Source: Pseudarthrobacter enclensis (GTDB taxonomy: Bacteria; Actinomycetota; Actinomycetes; Actinomycetales; Micrococcaceae). Taken from it: DNA of 64,000 bases. The stretch lies in NCBI RefSeq assembly GCF_001457025.1, contig NZ_KQ758607.1:1-64000 (forward strand), written 5' to 3'. This document shows, piece by piece, positions 30,097-39,300 of this stretch. Positions within the stretch are counted from its first letter, which is position 1; every line of letters begins with the position of its first letter. The position numbers and the translations under genes were made by a program. Under the pieces are notes generated by a model, which had not been told where the DNA came from, ran no database searches, and worked only from the letters and a program-made list of their open reading frames with translations.

Positions 30097-30145
30097 TCAA
30101 ATGATGGCGGACTCTCGATTGACCGTGACCCGCCGTGACCTGAAT

Positions 30146-30174
30146 GTGACATTCAAGCAAAAGTCCTGTACCGT
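30146..30174 (+). promoter_or_regulatory. Promoter of the second c-di-AMP riboswitch transcript
   Basis: GTGACA (30146-30151) and TACCGT (30169-30174) with a 17-bp spacer. Transcription would start near 30181, about 45 bases before the riboswitch core. The gene therefore has its own promoter rather than relying on read-through from the M23 gene. Confidence 0.5.
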
Positions 30175-30223
30175 CTAACTCGCGTCAACTTTTCCGAAGT
30201 TGACGCTCTTGAGTGGATTGCCT

Positions 30224-30391
30224 AACTCTGCCACCGCTCAAGGTCCGTTCGCATTTCATCGTCTGGCAGGGGCGGGGGAACCAATTTTGGCCTTCTGACC
30301 GAAGGCCTTGGGGTTAAGTCACGAAAGCTTCCCAGGAAGCCGTGTGGCCGGGTGACTCCCATCCGAATCCGACAGCTCACCTCGCAGGCAT
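30224..30391 (+). ncRNA. ydaO/yuaA-type c-di-AMP riboswitch 2
   Basis: Same ordered elements as copy 1: CTCTGCCA with TGGCAGGG, GGCGGGGGAACC, CTTGGGGTTAAG, ATCCGAATCCGACAGCTCAC and CTCGCAGGCATTG. It ends 18 bases before the GTG of the NlpC/P60 gene and a GGGAGAGG ribosome-binding site overlaps its 3' edge, so control of translation as well as transcription is possible. Confidence 0.93.
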
Positions 30392-30408
30392 TGGGAGAGG
30401 CTACCTTC

Positions 30409-31143
30409 GTGTCTTCACGCCATAATGCTGCGCGCCACCGTGCGCAAACGGTTCGTACCAACCCTTTGGACGCCGTGTCCAAGGCCGTTAGTGCCAATGC
30501 CGGGACAGTGGGTCGCCAGGCTGCAGTAGTTGCAGCTGCATCCGGCCTTGTCCTGGGTATGGGCCTGCCGGCCGTCGCGGACACCACCGCCGGTGTCTCG
30601 GCCTCCACCGAGTCGGGTTCGGCACAGACCGCCCTCGCCGTTACCGCGGCACCCACTGCCACCGTTTCCTTCGAGCGCCCCGTGATCAAGACCACGGCCG
30701 CCCCGAAGCCCGAGCCGGTGCGTACCCAGTCCACGGACACCGCTGAGCGCGACTCCGCGGCAGACGCTGCCGGCGCTGCGACTGAGAAGCTTGCCGAGAC
30801 CGTCTCCTCGGCCGCCACTTCGGGCCTGGCCGCCATTGCCTACACCGGCATCGGCCACCCGTACGTCTGGGGCGGCACCACCCCCAACGGCTGGGACTGC
30901 TCAGGCTTCACCCAGTGGGTCTACGCCCAGGCCGGCATCAGCATTCCCCGCGTCAACGCCTGGACTGCCATGAAGCCCACCTCCACCCCGCAGCCGGGCG
31001 ACCTTGTCATGCAGAATGGCGGCGCACACGTGGGCATCTACGTAGGCAACGGCATGATGATCAGCGCACTCAACCCCTCCCAGGGCACCCTGCTCCACGC
31101 AGTTGCCGCTACCGGAACCTCCTCGTTCTACACCATGAACTAG
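30409..31143 (+). CDS. Secreted NlpC/P60 peptidoglycan endopeptidase (paralogue 1)
   Basis: A 244-residue exported cysteine peptidase. The N-terminus (ARHRAQTVRT then VGRQAAVVAAASGLVLGMG) is a signal region shared with the next gene. A Pro/Ala/Thr linker leads to the NlpC/P60 domain: Cys164 in GWDCSGFTQWVY and His207 in GGAHVGIYVG are the catalytic pair. GTG 30409 has GGGAGAGG eight bases upstream. It is the direct target of riboswitch 2. A hairpin follows its stop. Confidence 0.92.
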   Translation: MSSRHNAARHRAQTVRTNPLDAVSKAVSANAGTVGRQAAVVAAASGLVLGMGLPAVADTTAGVSASTESGSAQTALAVTAAPTATVSFERPVIKTTAAPKPEPVRTQSTDTAERDSAADAAGAATEKLAETVSSAATSGLAAIAYTGIGHPYVWGGTTPNGWDCSGFTQWVYAQAGISIPRVNAWTAMKPTSTPQPGDLVMQNGGAHVGIYVGNGMMISALNPSQGTLLHAVAATGTSSFYTMN

Positions 31144-31180
31144 TTCCCGGGGCCATTGGCCCCAGGAACTATTTCTTTGC
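31143..31180 (+). terminator. Terminator-like hairpin after the first NlpC/P60 gene
   Basis: GTTCC-C-GGGGCC pairs with GGCCCC-A-GGAAC around ATT, followed by TATTTCTTTG. It starts at the last base of the stop codon and separates this gene from its paralogue. Confidence 0.6.
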
Positions 31181-31297
31181 CCCCGATTTTCACCAAATCA
31201 CATCCCCGTTCGGGACGCGCCGACGTACCCCCAAGATGCCGGCGCGTCCATACCCCCGTGTTGCCCACAGGCCCGGGGACAACGAAAGAGAGAACTG

Positions 31298-32068
31298 ATG
31301 ACTACTCGTGCTACCGCACGGCATCGCGCCGAAGTCACCAAGACCAGCTCAATCGCCATCATCGCCAAGGCTGTCGGCGACAACGCCGGTGGCGTCGGAC
31401 GCCAGGCAGCGGTCATCGCCGCAGCCTCCGGCCTGGTGCTGACCAGCGGCATCGCAGCCAACGCGGCTGACGCCAACATCCAGCGCGACTCCGCCCCCGC
31501 GTCCACCCTGGAAGTCGAATCAGCCGTTGACGCCCCCATCTCCGCTGCTTCCACCATCAGCATCTCCTTCGAGAAGCCGGCCGTGAGCACCACTCCTGCT
31601 CCGGTCGTTGAGGAAGAGCCCGAGGTTGCTGTGCAGGAAGCGGCCCCCGCTCCCGCACCGGCTGCAGAAACCGCAGCGGCTCCGCAGGTCACGGCCACCG
31701 TGAACGCGCAGCCCGCCTCCGCTCCGCAGGCGTCCGCCAGCGGCAAGGGTGCAGCCATCCTCTCCGCCGCTTACGCCCAGCTCGGCGTGATGCAGGACTG
31801 CACCATGCTGGTGACCAACTCCCTGGCTGCCGTGGGCATCAACTTCCACGACTGGCCCGCAGGGTACCTGTCCCTGGGCCGCACGGTCAGCGCTGCCGAA
31901 GCGCAGCCGGGCGACCTCATCTACTACGCGGACGGCGGCGCCGGCATGGCCCACATCGCTGTCTACGCCGGCAACGGCCAGGCCGTGCACGGCGGCTACA
32001 ACGGCAACCAGACCGTTGTCTTCAGCGCCAACGTCGGTTCCGGCCCGGTCTTCATCCGCGTCAACTGA
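31298..32068 (+). CDS. Secreted NlpC/P60-like hydrolase (paralogue 2)
   Basis: A 256-residue exported protein. Its first 60 residues closely match the previous gene (TARHRAEVTKT, VGRQAAVIAAASGLVL), which points to tandem duplication. After a long Pro/Ala/Glu linker, the catalytic domain has Cys168 in MQDCTMLVTNSLA and His219 in MAHIAVYAGNGQ. The Cys motif diverges from the usual DCSGF, so substrate or activity may differ. GAAAGAGAG precedes ATG 31298. It has no riboswitch, unlike the two genes before it. Confidence 0.85.
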   Translation: MTTRATARHRAEVTKTSSIAIIAKAVGDNAGGVGRQAAVIAAASGLVLTSGIAANAADANIQRDSAPASTLEVESAVDAPISAASTISISFEKPAVSTTPAPVVEEEPEVAVQEAAPAPAPAAETAAAPQVTATVNAQPASAPQASASGKGAAILSAAYAQLGVMQDCTMLVTNSLAAVGINFHDWPAGYLSLGRTVSAAEAQPGDLIYYADGGAGMAHIAVYAGNGQAVHGGYNGNQTVVFSANVGSGPVFIRVN

Positions 32069-32115
32069 TGTCCCGCCCTGTGGATGACTGAACCGCCATC
32101 CACCGCGGAACGACA

Positions 32116-32147
32116 AGGGCCCCTGCCTTCCACGGCAGGGGCCCTTT
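32116..32147 (+). terminator. Terminator after the cell-wall hydrolase cluster
   Basis: AAGGGCCCCTGCC pairs with GGCAGGGGCCCTT around TTCCAC, ending in TTTC. It is a strong GC stem with a short T-run. Confidence 0.8.
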
Positions 32148-32317
32148 CGGCTGTCCGGGCCCGTCCTGCCATGCGGAGCCGTGAGCATGGGATGTGCCGG
32201 GATTAGCTGATCCTGCAATTCTTTGTTTACTCTTGTGGTGTCGATCCATAGCCCGGCCATGCCGAGGGCAGCCGGCCCTCGTGCCCCTGACGGGTGCGGC
32301 CGTGAAGAGGTACGTGC

Positions 32318-32818
32318 ATGCGCACTCTCGTTCTGAATGCTGGATATGAACCGCTGGCGGTTGTGACTTTCCGCCGGGCGCTGGTACTTGTGCTGACGGG
32401 CAAGGCAAGCGTAGTGGCCGAAGGGGATGACCCTGTGGTCGGTCCGCGGGAGATCCTGGGCCGCCCGTCCGTGATCCTCCTCAACCGCTACATCCGCCCC
32501 AGATACAACCATGCCACCGCGGTCAGCCGCCGGGGTGTGTTGAGACGGGATGGGCAGAAATGTGCGTACTGCGGTAAAGCAGCGCACACCATCGACCATG
32601 TGCACCCCAAATCGCGTGGCGGGGCCGACTCGTGGGAGAACCTGGTAGCGGCTTGCCTGCGCTGCAACAACGCCAAGGGAGACCACACGCCCGCCGAAAT
32701 GGGCTGGAAGCTGAGGTTCGAACCGGCGCCCCCGCGTGGCACCATCTGGCAGATCAAGGAACTTGAGAAGCCAACCCCGGCCTGGGATCCGTTCCTGCTG
32801 CCGGAGCGCGCCGCCTGA
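32318..32818 (+). CDS. HNH endonuclease domain protein
   Basis: A 166-residue protein of a type widespread in actinobacteria. The N-terminal part (MRTLVLNAGYEPLAVVTFRR) is characteristic. The HNH nuclease core follows: CAYCGKAAHTIDHVHPKSRG, then NLVAACLRCNNAKGD, with both CxxC zinc pairs, the His-Asp-His catalytic region and the Asn. The function is not established; the context gives no partner. The preceding 169 bp after the terminator should hold its promoter. Confidence 0.88.
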   Translation: MRTLVLNAGYEPLAVVTFRRALVLVLTGKASVVAEGDDPVVGPREILGRPSVILLNRYIRPRYNHATAVSRRGVLRRDGQKCAYCGKAAHTIDHVHPKSRGGADSWENLVAACLRCNNAKGDHTPAEMGWKLRFEPAPPRGTIWQIKELEKPTPAWDPFLLPERAA

Positions 32819-32869
32819 CCTTCGCGGCACGGGCGTCACAGTACCCGCGCCGCTGGGTACGCTTGGAGC

Positions 32870-33514
32870 ATGCCGGACACCCTGCCGCCCTTTGATGCCC
32901 TGATCCTGGCCGGAGGGCGCTCTTCGCGGCTGGGCGGAGTTCCCAAGCAGGGGCTGGTCTTCGACGGCGTTACCCTCCTTGACCGCGCGCTGCTCGCCGC
33001 TGCCGGTGCCCGCCGGACAGTGGTGGTTGGCCCGGAACCCGGCCGTCTGCCCGACGGAGTCATCTGCTGCCGCGAGCAGCCGGAATTCGCCGGACCGGCC
33101 GCCGCGATCGCCACCGGACTTGGGGCCCTGGGACCGGACCCTGCCCCTTACACCCTGGTGCTGGCCTGCGACATGCCCCTGGCGTCAGGCGCGGTGAACA
33201 TCATCAAGCAGTTCCTGCCGGTGGAGCCTTTACCGGAATCAGCCCCGGAAGCGCTGGTCGCATGTTCCGCTGACGCCGACGGGCAGGGGAAGGCCCAACC
33301 CCTGGCCGCTTTTTATGGCACAGCTGTGCTGGATAAGTCGGCGCGGGAACTGGCGGCCGCCGGGCGGCTGGTCAACGGATCGGTGCGGTCACTCCTTGCT
33401 AGTCTGGACGTGCAGCTCGTGCCTGTCCCTGCCGCCTTCACGGCGGATGTGGATACGTGGGATGATGCCGCCGCACTGGGGATAGCCGGCCGCCAGGACG
33501 TGCAGGGACAATGA
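32870..33514 (+). CDS. mobA: MobA-like molybdenum cofactor guanylyltransferase
   Basis: A 214-residue nucleotidyltransferase expected to attach GMP to molybdopterin, or a related nucleotide. The signature LILAGGRSSRLGGVPKQGL gives the nucleotide-binding loop and lysine; VLACDMPL holds the metal-binding Asp. It is followed by DUF6457, moeA and fdhD, so it serves molybdenum-cofactor assembly for formate dehydrogenase-type enzymes. No molybdoenzyme itself lies in the window. Confidence 0.87.
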   Translation: MPDTLPPFDALILAGGRSSRLGGVPKQGLVFDGVTLLDRALLAAAGARRTVVVGPEPGRLPDGVICCREQPEFAGPAAAIATGLGALGPDPAPYTLVLACDMPLASGAVNIIKQFLPVEPLPESAPEALVACSADADGQGKAQPLAAFYGTAVLDKSARELAAAGRLVNGSVRSLLASLDVQLVPVPAAFTADVDTWDDAAALGIAGRQDVQGQ

Positions 33515-33548
33515 CCGGCGCAGCGACAGCTAGCTTGGGAGGCATGTG

Positions 33549-33842
33549 GTGAAGAGCCAGGACGAAACGCTGGAGGAGTGGTGCAGGTCCCTGCTCCAGG
33601 CCTACGAACTGGAGGACGTCCAGGTGGATATCAACGCCATCCTGTCCCTCGCAGGGGTCGCGGCGCACTCCGTGGTCCGGCCCGCCGCCCCGCTCACCAC
33701 CTTCATCGCCGGGTATGCGGCTGGCCTCGCCGCCGGGTCCGGCTCATCTGCAGAAGCCGGTTCCATGGACAAGGCCCTCGCGGTGGCGCGCGCGCTGGCT
33801 TCCGACTACGACGCTGAAGCCGCCGGGACCCCCGGCGAATGA
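33549..33842 (+). CDS. DUF6457 protein
   Basis: A 97-residue soluble helical protein of the DUF6457 family (WCRSLLQAYELEDVQVDINAILSLAGVAAHSVVRPAAPLTTFIAGYAAG split over two helices). The family is found with, or fused to, MobA, and its role in cofactor synthesis is not known. GGGAGG lies 6 bases before GTG 33549, preferred over GTG 33546. Its TGA overlaps the moeA ATG. Confidence 0.8.
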   Translation: MKSQDETLEEWCRSLLQAYELEDVQVDINAILSLAGVAAHSVVRPAAPLTTFIAGYAAGLAAGSGSSAEAGSMDKALAVARALASDYDAEAAGTPGE

Positions 33843-35221
33843 CAGAAGCCCCCGGACCGGAGGCAGCCTCACCCGGCCTGCCGCAGGAGGGCCAGGACCA
33901 CCACCACCTGGACCACACTTGGCAGGAGGCACGGCGGGCCGCCTTTGACGCCGCCACTCCCATACCGCCAGGGCCCGTGCCCCTGCAGCATGCCCTGGGC
34001 CGGAAGCTCGAAGAGGACATCGCCGCGCGCCAGGACATGCCGCACTACGCTTCCTCCGCCATGGACGGCTGGGCGGTCAACGGCTCCGGACCCTGGATCC
34101 TGGTGGAGCCCGGCACCCGCCTGGCCCCGCACCAGGCCAGCCCCATCGTCACCGGCGGCGTCATCCCGCCCGGAGGCAAGGCTGTCCTGCGCAGCGAAAG
34201 CGCAGTCCTTGCCGAAGACGAGGACGGGCTGCCGTTGCTGGTCACCGGCGGAACCGCCCGGCCGGGCGAACCCCGCAACGGCCAGCACGTCCGCAGGGCC
34301 GGGGAGGAGGCCCATGAAGGCGATCTGCTGGTCCCGTCCGGCGTGATCCTGAATCCCGCCCACCTGGCACTGGCAGCACTGGCCGGCTACGACGAACTCC
34401 AGGTCCAGGGCAAGCCTCTGGTGCGCCTGCTGCTGACCGGAGCCGAGGTGGTGATGCACGGAGTGCCGGAGCCGGGCAAGGTGCGGGACACCTTCGGCCA
34501 CCAGCTGCCGGCCGTCGTCGGAATGCTGGGCGGCATTCCGGGGGGCCAGCAGCGCATCGGCGACTCCTACGAAGAATGGCTCGGTGCACTCGAGGACGTG
34601 GTCCCCGACGATCCGGCCGGACCCGGCCAGCCGGCCGACGTCGTCATCACCACCGGCGGAACCGGACGCTCCGGCACTGACCATCTCCGACGGGCCGTTG
34701 CGGAGCTGGGTGGACGGCTGGTTGTTGACGGTGTGGCGATGCGTCCCGGGCACCCGGCGGTGCTCGCGGAACTGCCTGACGGGCGGTTCGTCCTGGGCCT
34801 GCCCGGCAACCCGCTGGCAGCCATGATGGCCCTGTGCACGCTCGGTGCGCCCCTGCTGGCGGCACTCGGACACGGCAACCTCCCTGCCGTCCAGGAGGTG
34901 GCGTCAGGAGCCCTCATCGAACCCGACCCCGGACGAACGCGGCTGATGCCCTTCCGGCTGCTGTACGGGATGGCAGCACCGGCCCAGCACACCGGGCCGG
35001 GCATGATGCGGGGGCTCGCCACTGCGGACGGCGTCATGGTGGTGCCGCCGCACGGGGTGCAGCTGGGAGAGCAGGTTCCTGCCTTCGCGCTGCCGTGGGG
35101 TCCACCCATCGCTGTGCCAACAGACCGGGACAAGCCGAAGCCGCGCAGCGGGCGCACGTCCAGGCAGGCCGGGAAGCCCGCGCCGAAAGGCCCCGTGGAC
35201 TGGAGCGCGCTGCTGGACTAG
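33839..35221 (+). CDS. moeA: Molybdopterin molybdenumtransferase MoeA
   Basis: A 460-residue enzyme that inserts molybdate into adenylylated molybdopterin. Motifs: MPHYASSAMDGWAV (domain I), VLRSESA and HVRRAGEEAHEGD, the MPT-binding segment DVVITTGGTGRSGTDHLRRA, VDGVAMRPGHPA, and GLPGNPLAAMMALCTLG. The common PPFDNSAMDGYA of other MoeA proteins is here MPHYASSAMDGWA. ATGA overlap with DUF6457 implies coupling. The C-terminus is a 35-residue basic extension. Confidence 0.92.
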   Translation: MTEAPGPEAASPGLPQEGQDHHHLDHTWQEARRAAFDAATPIPPGPVPLQHALGRKLEEDIAARQDMPHYASSAMDGWAVNGSGPWILVEPGTRLAPHQASPIVTGGVIPPGGKAVLRSESAVLAEDEDGLPLLVTGGTARPGEPRNGQHVRRAGEEAHEGDLLVPSGVILNPAHLALAALAGYDELQVQGKPLVRLLLTGAEVVMHGVPEPGKVRDTFGHQLPAVVGMLGGIPGGQQRIGDSYEEWLGALEDVVPDDPAGPGQPADVVITTGGTGRSGTDHLRRAVAELGGRLVVDGVAMRPGHPAVLAELPDGRFVLGLPGNPLAAMMALCTLGAPLLAALGHGNLPAVQEVASGALIEPDPGRTRLMPFRLLYGMAAPAQHTGPGMMRGLATADGVMVVPPHGVQLGEQVPAFALPWGPPIAVPTDRDKPKPRSGRTSRQAGKPAPKGPVDWSALLD

Positions 35222-35314
35222 CCGGCCGCTGCAGGTCCGGACGGCGGCCTCCTCCGGAGTTGAGCCGCGTCCCCGCGGTTGCGATGATGGTGGAATGAAC
35301 AGGCAGGCCGGCCC

Positions 35315-36193
35315 ATGGGACGAGTAACGCAGCGCCGCAAAGTGCATAAGTATGTACTGGACGGTTCGCCCGGTGCACTCGAATATCCGGTCCGCTACCG
35401 GGAGGATGTCCTGGCGGTAGAGGAACCGCTTGAGATCAGGCTCGGCAGCCTCTCCTACTCGGTGACCATGCGCACCCCGGGCGACGACTTCGACCTGGTG
35501 GCAGGGTTCCTGGTGTCCGAAGGCGTCATCTGGGAGCCTTCCCAGCTGGTGTCGCTGCGCTTCTGCGCCGGCGAGGACGAAAACGGTGTCCAGACCTTCA
35601 ACGTGGTGGAAGCCCAGCTGCGGCCCGACGTCCCGCTCCCCGAAACCGGCCGCAACGTCTACACCTCCAGCTCCTGCGGCATCTGCGGGACCGATTCCAT
35701 CGAAGCGGTGCAAAAGTCCTCGCACCACAGCCCTGCGGACGATCCCCTTGCCCTTGACGCGCACGTCCTTGCATCGCTTCCGGCGCTGCTGCGGAAGTCC
35801 CAGCGCGTCTTCGACGACACCGGGGGAGTGCACGCGGCAGGCCTCTTCCGGATCACGGACGACGGCGGCGCGGAGCTGATGTGCCTGCGTGAAGACGTGG
35901 GACGGCACAACGCCGTGGACAAGGTCGTTGGCTGGGCGCTGCGCGAAGGCCTCCTGCCGCTGCGCGGCACCGTGCTCCAGGTCTCCGGCCGGGCGTCGTT
36001 CGAGCTGGTCCAGAAAGCCGCCCAAGCCGGTATCCCGGTCCTGGCCGCCGTCAGCGCGCCGTCCAGCCTCGCCGTGGAGCTCGCAGAAGCCAGCGGCCTC
36101 ACACTCGCCGGCTTCAGCCGCGGAACCAGCCTCAACGTCTACGCCGGCGCCGCCAGGATCACCGGCCCCAGGGTTCCGACCGCGGCCCCCTGA
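35315..36193 (+). CDS. fdhD: Formate dehydrogenase accessory sulfurtransferase
   Basis: A 292-residue FdhD family protein that passes sulfur from a cysteine desulfurase to the molybdenum cofactor of formate dehydrogenase. Cys121 and Cys124 in SSCGICG are the sulfur-transfer cysteines. VHAAGLF, DVGRHNAVDKVVGWAL and VSGRASFELVQKAA are conserved. It closes the mobA-DUF6457-moeA group, separated by 93 bp, so it may have its own promoter. Confidence 0.95.
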   Translation: MGRVTQRRKVHKYVLDGSPGALEYPVRYREDVLAVEEPLEIRLGSLSYSVTMRTPGDDFDLVAGFLVSEGVIWEPSQLVSLRFCAGEDENGVQTFNVVEAQLRPDVPLPETGRNVYTSSSCGICGTDSIEAVQKSSHHSPADDPLALDAHVLASLPALLRKSQRVFDDTGGVHAAGLFRITDDGGAELMCLREDVGRHNAVDKVVGWALREGLLPLRGTVLQVSGRASFELVQKAAQAGIPVLAAVSAPSSLAVELAEASGLTLAGFSRGTSLNVYAGAARITGPRVPTAAP

Positions 36194-36258
36194 GGCCGCC
36201 GCACCACCTCCGTGCTGCGGGGCAAAGGGTTGGTTTGCCGGCCGCCAGCGGGTAGATT

Positions 36259-36285
36259 TGTCCACCGAATGGACACCATGGTCCA
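36259..36285 (+). promoter_or_regulatory. Interlocking dyad repeats upstream of the alpha-mannosidase
   Basis: TGTCCA-CCGAA-TGGACA-CCATG-GTCCA: two overlapping inverted repeats share the central TGGAC arm. It lies 30 bp before the start codon. The arrangement resembles a repressor operator, possibly of GntR type, but the regulator is unknown. Confidence 0.4.
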
Positions 36286-36314
36286 GTTCTTCCAAGCGCT
36301 AAAGAGGGCCCACA

Positions 36315-39300
36315 TTGCATGACGACCGCAGGATCACGGAAGTCCGCCTGGCAAGGTTCGTGCGTGAGCGCATCGACCCCGCCGTCTACGGCCGGACCCT
36401 TCCACTGACCCTGAGCAGCTGGGACGTGCCGGATGAGCCGGTCCCCGCCCTGGAAGCCATGCGGCAGCAGTTCCACCCCCAGGAGCACGGTGCTGCCTGG
36501 GGACACCCCTGGAGCACCAAATGGTTCCGGCTGCAGGGCGAAGTGCCCGAGTCATGGGGCACCGGACCGGACACTGGCGTCGAAGTGGTGGTGGACCTTG
36601 GATTCACGGTGCAGACCCCCGGTTTCCAGTGCGAAGGGATCGCCTGGCGGCCGGACGGCACCATCATCAAGGCGATTTCACCCCGGAACCAGTACATCCC
36701 CCTGAAACTGCTGGGCACCGGCATGGCAGTGGATTTCTATGTGGAGGCCGCCGCCAACCCCGACCTGGCGCAGGCCTGGACCTTCGCTGCCACTCCCTAC
36801 GGCGACAAAGCCTCCGCCGGGACGGCCCCGCACTACCGCCTGGGCACCATCGCGATCGCCGAGTTCAACCAGCACGTCTGGGAACTGCAACAGGACGTCT
36901 GGACCCTGGGCGGCCTGATGGAACAGCTGCCGCCGGAGCTGCCCCGCCGCCACGAAATCCTCCGCGCCCTGGAACGCATGATGGACGTGATGGACCCCGA
37001 CGACGTCGCGGGAACGGCCGCAGCAGGGCGGGACCAGCTCGCGGAGGTCCTCTCGCGTCCTGCCTACGCCTCAGCGCACCAGCTGGTGGCCACTGGCCAT
37101 GCCCACATCGACTCGGCCTGGCTTTGGCCGGTCCGCGAGACAGTGCGCAAGTGTGCCCGGACTTTTTCCAACGTGGTGGCACTGATGGATGAAAACCCGG
37201 ACTTTGTCTTCTCCTGCTCCTCCGCGCAGCAGCTTGCCTGGATCAAGGAAGGCTACCCGGAGCTTTTCAGCAGGATCCGGGAAAAGGTCCGGGCCGGACA
37301 GTTCGTTCCGGTGGGCGGCATGTGGGTGGAGTCAGACACCAACATGCCCGGCGGCGAGGCCATGGCACGCCAGTTCATCGAGGGAAAGAGCTTCTTCCTC
37401 AACGAGTTCGGCGTCGAATGCCGGGAAGCCTGGCTTCCGGACTCGTTCGGCTACTCGGCCGCTCTTCCCCAGATCGTCAAGGCTGCCGGAAGCCGGTGGT
37501 TCCTGACACAGAAGATCTCCTGGAACCAGACCAACCGGATGCCGCACCACACGTTCAACTGGGAAGGCATCGACGGCACCCGGCTGTTCACGCATTTCCC
37601 TCCGGTGGACAGCTACAACGCCGAGCTCAGCGGCCGGGAACTCGCCCACGCGGAACGGAACTACCGGGACCACGGGCGCGGCACGGTGTCACTGGTGCCC
37701 TTCGGCTACGGCGACGGCGGCGGCGGCCCCACCCGGGAGATGCTCGCCGCCGCTGCCCGCACGGCAGACCTGGAAGGATCACCCAAGGTCCGGATCGGAT
37801 CCGCCGAGAGCTTCTTCCGCCAGGCAGAGGACGAATACCCGGCGTTGCCCGTGTGGGTGGGCGAGATGTACCTGGAGCTGCACCGCGGCACCTACACCAG
37901 CCAGGCCCGGACCAAGAAGGGAAACCGGCGCTGTGAACACCTGCTCCGGGAAGCGGAACTGTGGTGCGCCACCGCCGCTGTACGGACCGGGGGAGGGTTC
38001 GCCTACCCGGCCGAGGAGCTGAAGCGGCTCTGGCGGCTGGTCCTGCTGCAGCAGTTCCACGACATCCTGCCCGGCAGCTCCATCGCCTGGGTCCACCAGG
38101 ACGCCGAACGGAACTACCTGGCCATTGAGTCCGCACTTGAGGAGCTGATCAGCCAGGCGGCCGCGGCAGCACTGGGAACAGGGGAGCGAACCTTCCTGCT
38201 CAACTCCGCTCCCCACGGCCGCAGCGGGGTCCCGGCCATGGCTGCGGCGGAAGTGGAGGCGCCGGCCGGGCAGGTACGCGCCGATGCCCTCGATGGCGGC
38301 TTCGTCCTGGACAACGGGCTGGTCCGGGCTGTCATCGACGCTGACGGACTCCTGTCCTCGCTGCTGGACCACCCCTCCGGACGCGAAGCCATAGCTCCGG
38401 GACAGCGGGGGAACCTGCTGGAACTGCACCGCGACACCCCCAACGAATGGGACGCCTGGGACATCGACGAGTTCTACCGCCGGAACGTCACGCCGCTGAC
38501 GCGGGCTGAATCGATCCGGCTGGAGGAAAGCCCGGGCGGTGCCGCCGTGGTGGTGGAGCGGCTGGCCGGAGCGTCACCGCTCACGCAGCGCATCAGCCTC
38601 GCCGCCGGCAGCCCGTCACTGGAGATCACGACGTCGGTGGACTGGCAGGAGCGCGAGAAGCTCCTGAAGCTGGGTTTCGCGCTGGACGTCCGCGCGGACC
38701 GGTCGGCGTCCGAAACCCAGTTCGGGCACGTCTTCCGGCCCACGCACACGAACACGTCCTGGGAAGCGGCCAAGTTTGAGATTTGCGCCCACCGCTGGAT
38801 CCACGTCGGGGAACCCGGCTACGGCGTGGCGGTGTCCAACTCCTCCACCTACGGACACGACGTGTCAAGGAACATCAGGGAGTCCGACGGCGGCACCACC
38901 ACCACCGTGCGGCTGTCCCTGCTGCGGGCGCCCAAGTTCCCCGACCCCCAGGCCGACCGCGGCAGCCACGAACTGACGGTGACGGTGCGCCCCGGTGCGG
39001 ACATCGCCGCCGCCGTGGAAGACGGCTACCGGACCAACCTCGCACCGCGCATTGTCCGCGGTGCCGCGCCGGTGGAGGCGCTGTTCTCCGTGGACAATCC
39101 GCAGCTGGTCGTCGAAGCGGTCAAGCTGGCCGAGGACGGTTCCGGTGATGTGGTGGTGAGGCTGTACGAGTCGCTGGGCCAACGCTCGGCCGGACGGATC
39201 ACGGCCAACTTCCCGGTGCGGGACGTGGCGGCCACCGACCTGCTGGAGCGGCCGGAGCAGGCACCGGGGGTTGCGCCGGACCGGGAGGGCGCAGCACTGA

